Source: UBA7672 sp963784415
Lineage (GTDB): Bacteria; Pseudomonadota; Alphaproteobacteria; Caulobacterales; Hyphomonadaceae
DNA: 64,000 nt
Direction: 5' to 3'
Assembly: GCA_963784415.1 (NCBI GenBank)
Contig: CAWARK010000007.1
Span: forward strand, 42,625-106,624
In this document: positions 43,832-52,029 of the stretch, one piece after another
Numbering within the stretch: position 1 is the stretch's first letter
Layout of the letters: each line of letters opens with the position of its first letter
Notes under the pieces: generated by a model
Databases searched by the model: none
Seen by the model: the letters and a program-made list of their open reading frames with translations, nothing else
Told to the model about the DNA's origin: nothing
Made by a program: the position numbers and the translations under genes

Positions 43832-44684
43832 CGCCGGCCCTCCTGTGTCTCCTCCTTCATACGCAGCTTGAGCGGGCTGGATGACCACATTTTGTTGGAC
43901 AGCGTCCGCGCCTATCCCACAACCGCCAGAAAATCTTCTCAAGCAATCTCAATCACTTGGCCGATAAATATGCTGGATTCACGTTTCGCAAATCGGCCGG
44001 GCTCCGTGCAGGCGTATGCTCCTCCGCATGACACGAACACAAACGCGCCCATACGGAGTAGTTACCCCATCAAGCCGCCAGCCTTTGCTGGAGGCCATGC
44101 TGCGCGCGTTTGCCTGGCTCGTGTCCAACGTCGTCTTGGTGTGCAGGACGATCTTCAACCGCACCACCCGTGATTGGCACACGGATGCAGCGCACGAAGA
44201 TCAGCCGACACCGAACGACCTCACACAGGAAACACGATCAAGCCGAACCAACCGGCCTCTCCACTGGAAGCGGGCCTTCGGCCCGCGTCCCCGGCGCAGG
44301 CCGGGGTCCAGACTCCGCACGAAGTGCGGACACGCAACCCGAGTGCGCTCCGCACACTGACTGGACCCCCGCCTTCGCGGGGGACACGGGTTGATACATG
44401 CGCGCTACTCTCTCCTGTCATTCCGGGCGAAGGCGCACAGCGCCGCAGACCCGGAACCCAGGAGCGACATGCACCGCGTCTGCACACGCACCCCTGGCTT
44501 CCGGCTCACGCGCCGCGCGCGCGTCCGGAATGACAATCCTGATGCGTTTAAAATCGGCCTGATCTAACTCAGGCCCCCACACAAACCGCACCCCGCAGGT
44601 CACACCCGCGGCGCCGCATCCGTGCGCCCATTGCGCCCCAGCCCCTCGCCCCCTACCAACGCATCAAGCTTCCACCGGAACCCG
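43832..44684. other. Long intergenic region with palindromic repeats and one doubtful small ORF
   Basis: About 850 bp. The first part (43832-44010) is AT-richer and shows nothing clear. A plus-strand frame from 44028 could encode MTRTQTRPYGVVTPSSRQ, LLEAMLRAFAWLVSNVVLVC and TRDWHTDAAHEDQPTPND, with one possible membrane helix, but its end runs into repeats; I do not call it a gene. From about 44262 to 44545 there are palindromic units: GCGGGCCTTCGGCCCGC, CCGGCGCAGGCCGG, TCCGCACGAAGTGCGGA, CCCCCGCCTTCGCGGGGG, and a unit with TCATTCCGGGCGAAG and CAGACCCGGAACCCAGG. These are common dispersed alphaproteobacterial intergenic elements. Confidence 0.6.
44262..44545. repeat. Cluster of GC-rich palindromic intergenic elements
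   Basis: At least four inverted repeats in a row with short loops (TTCG, GAA, GCA): GGGCC-TTC-GGCCC near 44276, CCGGCGCAGGCCGG near 44290, TCCGCACGAAGTGCGGA near 44312 and CCCCCGCCTTCGCGGGGG near 44366. A less perfect element covers 44415-44470. No target-site duplications or ORFs were identified. Confidence 0.65.
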
Positions 44685-45374
44685 ATGCGCAACCGCTACA
44701 TCCTCTTCGCGATCCTGGCGTTCAGCCTCATCGCCCCGGAAGCCTTCGCCCACGCCATCGGCGGCAAGGATGCGGAGTTCGTGCGCAACACTATCGGCGC
44801 CGATCCTTTCCCGTTCCTCTACCTCGGCGCCAAGCACATGGTGACGGGATACGATCACCTGCTCTTCCTCACCGGCGTGATCTTCTTTCTCTACCGCCTG
44901 AAAGACGTCCTGCTCTACGTGACGCTCTTCTCGCTCGGCCACTCGACCACGCTGATCCTCGGCGTCCTCTTCGACTTCGGCGTCTCGGCCCACCTCGTCG
45001 ACATGATCATCGGCCTGTCGGTCTCCTACAAGGCGTTCGAAAACCTCGGCGGCTTCCGCAAGCTCGGCTTCGAACTCGACAACCGCATCGCCGTCGGCGG
45101 CTTCGGCCTCTTCCACGGCCTCGGCCTCGCGACCAAGCTGCAGGAGCTCGGCCTCAACAAGGACGGCCTCCTGCCCAACCTGATCTCCTTCAACATCGGC
45201 GTCGAGATCGGACAGCTGATCGCCCTCTCCCTCATCCTCGTCGTGATGACCTTCTGGCGGACGACCAAAAGCTTCGGCCGGTACGCCATCCTCGCCAACG
45301 CGCTCATGTTCCTCGCCGGCATCGTGCTGGCCGGCGAACAACTCGCGGGCTACTTTCTTGCTGGAGGCGCCTGA
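44685..45374 (+). CDS. HupE/UreJ-family membrane protein
   Basis: A 229-aa membrane protein with signal-like start (ILFAILAFSLIAPEAFAHAIGG) and about six helices. Family landmarks: DPFPFLYLGAKHMVTGYDHLLFLTGVIFFLYRL (with the GYDHLLF motif), VTLFSLGHSTTLIL and GLFHGLGLATKLQEL, whose His residues are thought to bind metal. HupE/UreJ proteins are nickel/cobalt or iron importers. The next gene, a membrane-anchored protein, starts at the overlapping stop codon (TGATG), and an exported SOD gene follows. Confidence 0.9.
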   Translation: MRNRYILFAILAFSLIAPEAFAHAIGGKDAEFVRNTIGADPFPFLYLGAKHMVTGYDHLLFLTGVIFFLYRLKDVLLYVTLFSLGHSTTLILGVLFDFGVSAHLVDMIIGLSVSYKAFENLGGFRKLGFELDNRIAVGGFGLFHGLGLATKLQELGLNKDGLLPNLISFNIGVEIGQLIALSLILVVMTFWRTTKSFGRYAILANALMFLAGIVLAGEQLAGYFLAGGA

Positions 45375-46069
45375 TGCCTGAAGAAGCAAACATCCAAGCT
45401 GACATCAAACCCGTCCAGCTCAACGTCTCGGGCCGCACCCTCGCCCTCATCACCGGCGGCGGCATTCTCGGCGGCGCGCTCATCGTGCTCGGCTTCATCA
45501 TGCCATCCGAATTTCATTCCGATCCGCTCGGCATCGGCAAGCTCACCGGCGTCGCCCGTCTCTGGGCCCCGCCTGAAGTCACGATAGACGCCAATTCCGC
45601 CAGCGGACCTCTGGCTCGCGAATCCGAAACACCCCCGCGCACCGACGTGATCGAAATCCCGCTCACCGACTTTCTCGGCGGCGCGAAGGGATCGGAGCTG
45701 GAATACAAGGTCGCGATGAAAAAGGGCGCGAGCCTGATCTACGAATGGGAAGTCATCGGCGCGAAGAACCCGGAAGATGTCGCCTACGATTTCCACGGCC
45801 ACACCACGCCCGAACCGGGCAAATCCATGGAAGTCGCGACCTACAAGCAGGCGCGTGGCCTGAAGCAGGCCGGCTCCCTCACCGCCCCGTTCGATGGCAT
45901 CCAGGGCTGGCAGTTCTCCAATTTCGCCGAAGGCCCCGTTGTTATCCGCGTGAAGCTGACCGGCTTCTACGAACTGGTTCCCGCCGGCAAGGAAGGCAAT
46001 CTCGCCGGCATCGTCGCCAACGTTCCCGCCGCCCAGGCCCGCCCGGATTTCAAGCCGCCGCAGCCCTGA
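45374..46069 (+). CDS. Transmembrane anchor protein of unknown function
   Basis: A 231-aa protein with one N-terminal membrane helix (LALITGGGILGGALIVLGFIM) and a periplasmic domain of about 190 residues: ELEYKVAMKKGASLIYEWEVIG, VAYDFHGHTTPEPGKSMEVATYK, IQGWQFSNFAEGPVVIRVKLTGFYEL. The HGH segment might bind metal. Such proteins occur repeatedly beside HupE/UreJ genes and are simply named transmembrane anchor proteins. It shares one base with the hupE-like stop, so the two are co-translated. Confidence 0.82.
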   Translation: MPEEANIQADIKPVQLNVSGRTLALITGGGILGGALIVLGFIMPSEFHSDPLGIGKLTGVARLWAPPEVTIDANSASGPLARESETPPRTDVIEIPLTDFLGGAKGSELEYKVAMKKGASLIYEWEVIGAKNPEDVAYDFHGHTTPEPGKSMEVATYKQARGLKQAGSLTAPFDGIQGWQFSNFAEGPVVIRVKLTGFYELVPAGKEGNLAGIVANVPAAQARPDFKPPQP

Positions 46070-46159
46070 TCCCATCTCGCTTCGTCACGAATTCGCGCTA
46101 GCATCATCTCCTGTGCGCCGCCTCAATTGAGCAGCGCTCTCATTTCACAGGAGACGTCC

Positions 46160-46852
46160 ATGACGCTCGACCTCGATCGCCGCAGCGCAATGTTCGCCGG
46201 CCTCGCCATCGGCGCAGCCGCCCTCAGCGCAGGTTGCGCCACCGCGCAGAACACGACTGCATCGGCGCCGCCGGGATACAAGCCGATGCCCTTGCCGTTC
46301 GATCCGAAAACGATCACCGGCTTCTCTGAAAAGATTCTCGTCAGCCATCACGACAACAACTATGTCGGCGCCGTGAACCGCATCGGCGCGATCCGCGGCG
46401 AACTTGCCAAGCTCGACATGGCGACTGCGCCCGGCTTCATGCTCAACGGCCTCAAGCGCGAGGAACTTCTCGCGACCAATTCCATGATCCTGCACGAGGT
46501 CTATTTCGGCTGCCTCGGCAAGGGCGGCGGCCAGCCCGGCGCAAGGCTCGGCGGACAGATCGAGAAAGACTTCGGCAGTCACGCCAAATGGCGCGCCGAG
46601 TTCGTCGCCATGGGCAAGGCGCTCGGCGGCGGATCAGGCTGGGTCCTGCTCACCTGGTCGCCCCGCCTCGGCCAGCTCACCAACCAGTGGGCCGCGGATC
46701 ACACCATGACGGTCGCTGACGGTCGCGTGCTCGTCGCGCTGGATATGTACGAACATGCCTACCATATGGACTTCGGCGCCAAGGCGGCTGCCTATGTCGA
46801 TGCGTACATGAACGCCCTCGACTGGACCCAGGCCGACAAGGCGTTCGCCTAG
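46160..46852 (+). CDS. Exported Fe/Mn superoxide dismutase (Tat / lipoprotein)
   Basis: A 230-aa SOD with an export signal not found in cytoplasmic SODs: DRRSAMFAGLAIGAAALSAGC, with a twin Arg and a possible lipobox SAGC. The SOD core follows: FSEKILVSHHDNNYVGAVNRI (first metal His), SMILHEVYFGCLG (second His), GGGSGWVLLTWSPRLG and VALDMYEHAYHMDFG (Asp and third His). All four metal ligands are present, so it should be active in the periplasm. ATG at 46160 follows CAGGAGA. It lies downstream of the HupE/anchor pair, separated by about 90 bp. Confidence 0.88.
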   Translation: MTLDLDRRSAMFAGLAIGAAALSAGCATAQNTTASAPPGYKPMPLPFDPKTITGFSEKILVSHHDNNYVGAVNRIGAIRGELAKLDMATAPGFMLNGLKREELLATNSMILHEVYFGCLGKGGGQPGARLGGQIEKDFGSHAKWRAEFVAMGKALGGGSGWVLLTWSPRLGQLTNQWAADHTMTVADGRVLVALDMYEHAYHMDFGAKAAAYVDAYMNALDWTQADKAFA

Positions 46853-46984
46853 ACTGGACCCAGACTGCGATTGAACAGCATCACGGGGGCGTCAGCGCCA
46901 CAATTTCGCGCTAACATCCCGCCAATGCCTGTCACCGGGGCCTGTCACCGGGTCCAGAATTGTGAACTCGTTTCGGAGACGCGA

Positions 46985-48248
46985 ATGATCGGCCGCGCCG
47001 CCCTATCCCTCTCGGTCGTGCTCACGCTGACAGCGTGCGCGTCCTCAAGCCCTGCGCCGATCTATGGCGCGGGAACCACCAAGCCGCGCCCGCCCTCAAC
47101 CGTTCCGTCGAAGCCGACGACCCCGCCCGTGCCGCAGGATTTCGTCCTCGCGCCCGTCGCCTTCGGCAGCATTCCCGGCTGGGGCACGTCCGATCTCGCG
47201 CCCGCGCTCACCGCTTTCAAACGCCAGTGCGACAGCTGGAAGAACCGCACGCCCGACACGGCGCTGACGGGCGGCCGCTATGGCGGCAAGATCGGCGACT
47301 GGCTCACCGCCTGCAATGGCGCGCTGACGATCCAGCCGGGTCAGGAGCGCTGGTTCTTCGAATCCTACTTCGATCCGCAGTATGTGAACGGCCCCGGCGA
47401 AGCGAAGCTCACCTCCTATTTCGAGCCCGTCGTGCAGGCGAGCCGCGAATGGGCGCCGCCCTTCACCGAGCCGCTGCTCAAGCGCCCGCCCGACATGGTG
47501 ACCGTCGATCTCGGCGCCTTCGCCGAAGCCTTCGACAGTGAAGCGCTTCGCGGCGCCCCTCGCACGCTGAACGGCAAGCTCAACGGCGACCGCATCATTC
47601 CCTACCCCAAGCGCGAATCCATCACGCCCTATCTCGGCCAGATCATCGGCTATGCGCACCCCGCCGACGTCTACAACCTGCAGGTGCAGGGCTCCGGCCG
47701 CCTGCACTTCCAGGACGGCTCGGAAGCGCGCGCGCAGTTCTCCGCGCAGAATGGCTACAAGTGGAATTCCGCGCTCGGCGCGCTGCGCAATTCCGGTCAG
47801 CTGCCGAGCCCCACATGGAGCAACTTCCGCTCATGGCTTGATGTGAACCCCGGCGCGCAGAAATCCGCGCTCAATGCCGATCCGTCTTACGTCTTCTTCC
47901 AGGAAGAAACGATCAACGACTACACCGCCGGCCCGAAAGGCGCCGCCAACGTGCCCCTCACGCCGATGGGCTCGATCGCTGTCGACCCTGCCTTCCATCC
48001 CTACGGCGCGCTCGTCTTCGTCAATGGCGACTATGGCGGCGGACCCGTTCCAGCGCCTGCTCGTCGCGCAGGATACCGGCGGCGCCATCCGTCGCGGCCC
48101 CAATCGCGGCGATATCTTTGCTGGCACGGGCGCCGATGCAGGCGCCTTCGCCGAGCGGATGAACTCGTCCGGCCCACAATGGTGGACACTGCTGCCGAAA
48201 CAGTTCGCCGCGCCTGTGGCTTCCACCGGTTCACCGCCGCACGGCTAG
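46985..48248 (+). CDS. mltA: MltA-family lytic transglycosylase lipoprotein (one frameshift)
   Basis: Membrane-bound murein lytic transglycosylase that cleaves peptidoglycan. Lipobox LTLTAC (Cys18). MltA domain: WFFESYFDPQYVNGPGEAKLTSYFEPVV (partial quote), LNGDRIIPYPKRESI, YNLQVQGSGRLHFQDGSEARAQFSAQNGY in part. The C-terminal 3D-type domain holds VPLTPMGSIAVDPAFHPYGALVFV, then after a one-base insertion in GGCGGCGG near 48041 the other frame continues LLVAQDTGGAIRRGPNRGDIF with the Asp residues of the active site, and AERMNSSGPQWWTLLPK. About 420 aa when repaired, usual for the family. Confidence 0.9.
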
Positions 48249-48269
48249 GATCAACCTCGGGGGACGACT

Positions 48270-48731
48270 ATGCACGTTCGCTTCGCTGCTCTCGCCTTGA
48301 TCGCCATGTTCGGCGGCTGCACCGCAATCGCCCAGCCCGCGCCGGATCCTGATCCCGTCACATGGCAGAGCAGCACGCTCGGCAAGATCATCTATGATCA
48401 GGAAAGCAGCCCCTACGGCGTGCTCAAATACGAGACCGTCTTCGGCGACAATATCGGCCTGCTGTTCATCGACGGCCTCGCCGGCGAGTTCGGCGGCCCC
48501 GGCCCGCTCAAAGGCTACTGGACCGAATCCGACGTCAGCCATGACGATGATGACGACGACACGCTGATCTGCCCGGTTACGGTGAACGACGACTACGGAC
48601 GCACGACCCGCAACTGGGGCCGCCTCATCATCGCCTTCACCAGCGACGATTTCCCCACCGACTTCGTCCTCATCCGCGGCCGCTGCTTCGAAGATCCAAC
48701 CGACGTGATCTCGGGCAAGTTCGTGAAGTAG
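48270..48731 (+). CDS. Hypothetical exported protein with Asp run
   Basis: A 153-aa protein with signal peptide or lipobox (FAALALIAMFGGC, Cys17). The mature part has TWQSSTLGKIIYDQESSPYGVLKYETVF, GLLFIDGLAGEFGGPGPLKGYWTES, a run of six Asp after SH (positions about 91-97), and LICPVTVNDDYGRTTRNWGRL. Beta-rich, no family recognised. Gene begins 21 bp after mltA on the same strand and is probably in the same transcript. Confidence 0.65.
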   Translation: MHVRFAALALIAMFGGCTAIAQPAPDPDPVTWQSSTLGKIIYDQESSPYGVLKYETVFGDNIGLLFIDGLAGEFGGPGPLKGYWTESDVSHDDDDDDTLICPVTVNDDYGRTTRNWGRLIIAFTSDDFPTDFVLIRGRCFEDPTDVISGKFVK

Positions 48732-50023
48732 TCACGCCGCCGACTTCACGGCCCGTGCCGACAGCCACGCCTGCACAGCCTTCGCGGCTTGAACACCACT
48801 CGCCGCCGCGCAGTCTGCGATCATGCCTTCATCGCCGACCCAGTCGCCCGCGATGAACAGCCCCGGCGCATCGGCCAAGCTGAACACCCGGCCGCGCACG
48901 ATCCCAGCGCGGCATGCCATTCGCGACAACCATCCCGCGCAGCTCCTGCCGCTTCACTTCCAGCGCGCGCCAGCCCGGCATGACGAGATCGGCAATCCCC
49001 TCCAGCTCCGCAATCGCATCCCGTGAAGGCGCTTCGCCTACGGCCAGATACTTAGCGATATGCACCACGGCCCCGCCCTCGGGCGCCAGCTTCGCCGAAC
49101 CTGAGTGCACCGAGAAATAGAACGGCCCATCTATGCCCAGCGCAAACTCGCCCGCGCCATCCGGCAAACGCTTCAGCGCAAGATCGAGCGTATTGGCGCG
49201 CACCGCCTTCGCCTCCCTTGCTTCCACCTGAAGCGATCCCACATCAGGCGCCAGCGCCGCTGCCTCGTGTGGACCCACCGCAAGGATCGCCGCGTCACCG
49301 ACAACAACACTTCCATCGGCAAGGATGACACGCGATTCATGCGCCGCAGTTTCAACCCGCTCCACCCGAGCGCCAACATGCAGCACGACGCCCGCTTCGC
49401 GCGCGGCGTTCGCCAGTCCGGCGATGAAGGTCGACCAGCCATGATCGAGATACAGCGTCCCGCCCATCGCCATGCCGATCTGCTCCAGCATCGCGTCGGC
49501 AGATACATGCTCGGAGCCATTGGCATAGGCCGACAACCGCCCCAGCGCCTCCACGGAAGCGCGCATCACGGGCGAGAATTTCTGCGCATCCAGCCAGTCC
49601 GCGAACGAACCATCGGCCCTGCTCACCCTTGATCAAGCGCTGGAACACGCGCGCAAACACCGCCTTGTCGCGCCAGCCGAACAGCCCGCTCATCATCAGC
49701 GATTTCCCATCGACCGGCAGCAGATGCAGCTTGCCCTTCCAGATCGCTTTCCGCGACCGCGCCATCGCCCGACCACCAGCATAAGCGATGCCCAGCCGGT
49801 CCAGCTCCCGCTTCAGCGCCCCGCCATTGTAAAGCGCGTGCGGCCCCTGGTTGAGGAAGAACCCGTCCGCCGCTTTCGTGCGCGCCCGCCCACCCAGATC
49901 CGCCGCCGATTCGAACAGCGAGACCTGCACGCCAGATCGGCCCAGCTCCACCGCGGCCAGAAGGCCGGCAATCCCGCCGCCAACAATGTTCACCTTGCCT
50001 TTTGATGCCAGCGTCACAGCCAT
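48732..50023 (-). CDS. FAD-dependent oxidoreductase, amine oxidase / phytoene desaturase-like (two frameshifts)
   Basis: FAD-binding start VNIVGGGIAGLLAAVELGRSG with the Glu ending strand 2 in SLFESAADLGGRARTK. The middle frame carries MGGTLYLDHGWSTFIAGLANAARE and ARVERVETAAHESRVILADGS; the third frame carries the terminal FAD contact APGLFIAGDWVGDEGMIADC. One-base insertions at GGG/CCC runs near 49618 and 48904 separate the frames; repaired, the protein has about 429 aa. The substrate is unknown. It is divergent from an Rrf2-type regulator with dyad operators between them. Confidence 0.8.
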
Positions 50024-50030
50024 CTCCTTA

Positions 50031-50074
50031 ATCGGATAACTTGTGTCCGATATAATCCGGATGCTAAATATCCG
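50031..50074. promoter_or_regulatory. Two dyad operators for the Rrf2-type regulator
   Basis: Dyad 1: ATCGGA (50031-50036), nine bases, TCCGAT (50046-50051). Dyad 2: CGGAT (50058-50062), seven bases, ATCCG (50070-50074). Both share the GGAT/ATCC half-sites and lie in the 79-bp divergent region between the FAD oxidoreductase and Rrf2-type genes. Centres about 25 bp apart. Confidence 0.72.
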
Positions 50075-50102
50075 CAATAGAAATCAGGCCGAGGCGATTC
50101 CA

Positions 50103-50591
50103 ATGAAGATGAGCGAGGGCGTCGAATGGACCGCCCATGCCTGCGCACTGCTGGCCGCCCTGCCGCCCGGCGTCGGCCTGCCCGCCAACGCGCTGGCGGA
50201 ATTCCACTCGCTCGCGCCCGCCTACATGGCCAAGCACATGCAGGCGCTCGCGCGCGCCGGTGTTGTTGAATCGGTGCGCGGGGCCGGCGGCGGCTATCGC
50301 CTCGCCCGGCCCGGCGCGGAGATTTCGCTGTGGGACATTGTCGAAGCCATCGAAGGCGAAGAACCCGCCTTCCGCTGTTCCGAGATTCGCCAGCAGGGCC
50401 CGTGCGTCACGCCCAATGGCGACTTCCGCAAGCCTTGCGAAATCCACTCAGCATTCGGCAAGGCGGAGGCGGCATGGCGCGCCCACCTCAAATCGGTCTC
50501 ACTCACCGACATCGCGACCGAAGTCGCACGCAAATCCTCGCCGCAGAAGCGCGCCGCGATGACTGTCTGGCTGCAGGAAAAGCTCGGCTGA
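50103..50591 (+). CDS. Rrf2-family transcriptional regulator
   Basis: A 162-aa winged-helix regulator from the ATG at 50103. HTH part: EWTAHACALLAALPPGVGLPANALAEFHS, quoted in part, PAYMAKHMQALARAGVVESVRGAGGGYRLARP with the RGxxGGYxLAR wing. The sensor region has three cysteines, C-x8-C-x10-C (CSEIRQQGPC and KPCEIHS), in the place where IscR/NsrR-type proteins bind an Fe-S cluster, so redox or NO sensing is likely. It probably controls itself and the divergent FAD oxidoreductase gene. Confidence 0.9.
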   Translation: MKMSEGVEWTAHACALLAALPPGVGLPANALAEFHSLAPAYMAKHMQALARAGVVESVRGAGGGYRLARPGAEISLWDIVEAIEGEEPAFRCSEIRQQGPCVTPNGDFRKPCEIHSAFGKAEAAWRAHLKSVSLTDIATEVARKSSPQKRAAMTVWLQEKLG

Positions 50592-50607
50592 CTACTTTAC
50601 GCGCCGG

Positions 50608-50985
50608 CTACTTCACCCGCCACGGCGGGTTCAGCCGGTTCTCGCCCGCATGATACAGCGTGATGCGATTGCCCGCCGGATCGCGCAGGTGCGCCACGCG
50701 CCAGAGATAGCTCATCGTCTCCGGCTCGCTCTCGAACACGACGCCCTTGGCCTTCAACTCCACGACCAGCTCATCCAGCCGATCGCTCTCAAACCAGATC
50801 TCCGGCCAGTCGCCGCCTGTCCAGCCTTCGACCTTCTCGATGGAAAATGTCGAATCCCCATCCGGCATTTCAAACCGCGCATAGCGCGGCGGCGCATCGA
50901 CAATCAGCTTGAGCCCCAGCGTCCGATAGAACGCCACGCTCGCATCATAGTCGACCAGCGGAACCGTAACCTGATTGAGCCGCAT
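50608..50985 (-). CDS. Glyoxalase/bleomycin-resistance-fold protein
   Basis: A 125-aa VOC-superfamily protein starting at ATG 50983-50985: MRLNQVTVPLVDYDASVAFYRTLGLKLIVD, quoted in part, FEMPDGDSTFSIEK, DRLDELVVELKAKGVVFESEPE, and LRDPAGNRITLYHAGENRLNPPW. DPxGNxxxLYH is the usual second metal-ligand region. The raw sequence fuses it to the upstream DUF72 frame, but a shifted frame supplies a proper DUF72 C-terminus whose TGA overlaps this ATG by one base, so I treat them as two coupled genes. It ends tail to tail with the Rrf2 gene. Confidence 0.85.
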   Translation of the reverse strand: MRLNQVTVPLVDYDASVAFYRTLGLKLIVDAPPRYARFEMPDGDSTFSIEKVEGWTGGDWPEIWFESDRLDELVVELKAKGVVFESEPETMSYLWRVAHLRDPAGNRITLYHAGENRLNPPWRVK

Positions 50986-51831
50986 CACTTCTTCTTCGCT
51001 GGAGCTTTCGTTGCAACTTTCTTGGACGGCGCTTTCTTCGCCGCAGCCTTCTTCGGCGCGGCAACAGACTCCACTCCCGCGGCTCGGCTTCAGCCCCAGC
51101 TTCTCCTGCAACGCCACAGCAGCCGCCGGATTGCGCTGCTTGGCGCCGGAGATGAAGAACATGAACACGTCTTGGCTTTTCGACCAGTCCGTCGCCAGCT
51201 TCGCGAAGCGATCAATGTCCTTCTTGCCGTATCCGTTCGGTTCATCCGCCTGCGACTGCATCAGCCGCGCGACAGCAAAGCTCGACCCTTCGTGGCGCAC
51301 TTTCGGAAACTCGTCGTCCTCGGCATAGACGACCGTCGCGCCATGCTTCGTCAGCAGGTCGTGAAACTTCGGATCGTCGAACCCTTGCCCGCGCACCTCA
51401 AGCGCATGGCGCAGCTTCAGCCCGTCCTTCTCCTTCGGCAGCACCGACAGGAACATCGCGAAATAGTCGGCATCGAATTTCCGCGTCGCCGGAAACTGCC
51501 AGTTGATCGGCCCCAGCTTGTCCTTCAGCTGCGTGATGCCCTGGTCGAGAAACATGCCGGTCGATTTCAGCATGTCCTCTTTCGTCTTGCGCACGGTCGA
51601 AAAGCGGTGCGCCTTCAGGCTGAACACGAACCCATCCGGCGCCGTGTCGCGCCACTTTGCGAACGTGTCGGGCTTGAACGACGAGTAATACGTCGCGTTC
51701 ACTTCCAACGCCGTTACCGTCCGGCTCATGTGAGACAGTTGTTTCGCCTTAGACAGGCCCGGCGGATAGAACGTCTCGTCCCACGGATCGAAGCTCCAGC
51801 CGCCAACGCCGACCCGGATGGAATGCGCCAC
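50985..51831 (-). CDS. DUF72 family protein (one frameshift near C-terminus)
   Basis: Starts at GTG 51829-51831 after GGGGAGA. DUF72 (YecE-like) TIM-barrel features: IRVGVGGWSFDPWDETFYPPGL, ALEVNATYYSSFKPDTFAKWRD, FVFSLKAHRFSTV, INWQFPATRKFD, HALEVRGQGFDDPKFHDLL and DVFMFFISGAKQRNPAAAVALQEKL. After LGLKP a one-base insertion (plus-strand T near 51084) throws the frame; the other frame reads AAGVESVAAPKKAAAKKAPS and then KKVATKAPAKKK before TGA, the Lys/Ala-rich tail expected here. About 281 aa repaired. Function unknown. Confidence 0.87.
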
Positions 51832-52029
51832 GTGATCTCTCCCCGGCAATCATTTCTCTGCGGAATGTGCCTACAGCGCAGGCGCCGCGCACACCAGCCT
51901 CCCCGGCCACGCGAATTGTTCCGGGCCGCAAACCACACCTGCGCATTTCGCACGAACCACGGCATGCCGAGGGCTTGGTATGCGCTCGCAGGTTGGGCCT
52001 ATGGTGCGCTCATTCCGGGAGGGGTCCCA

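Noticed and set aside
44016..44360. Small plus-strand ORF with one possible membrane helix
   Set aside because: Its second half is made of repeat sequence and there is no recognisable homologue; kept only as a remark in the intergenic entry.
44262..44545. Repeated GC-rich hairpins considered as a CRISPR array
   Set aside because: Units differ in sequence, have no regular spacing or unique spacers, and no cas genes are present.
48541..48565. Asp-run encoding repeat in the 48270 gene considered as a special element
   Set aside because: A short GAC/GAT run inside an exported protein; more likely a simple acidic patch than a separate feature.
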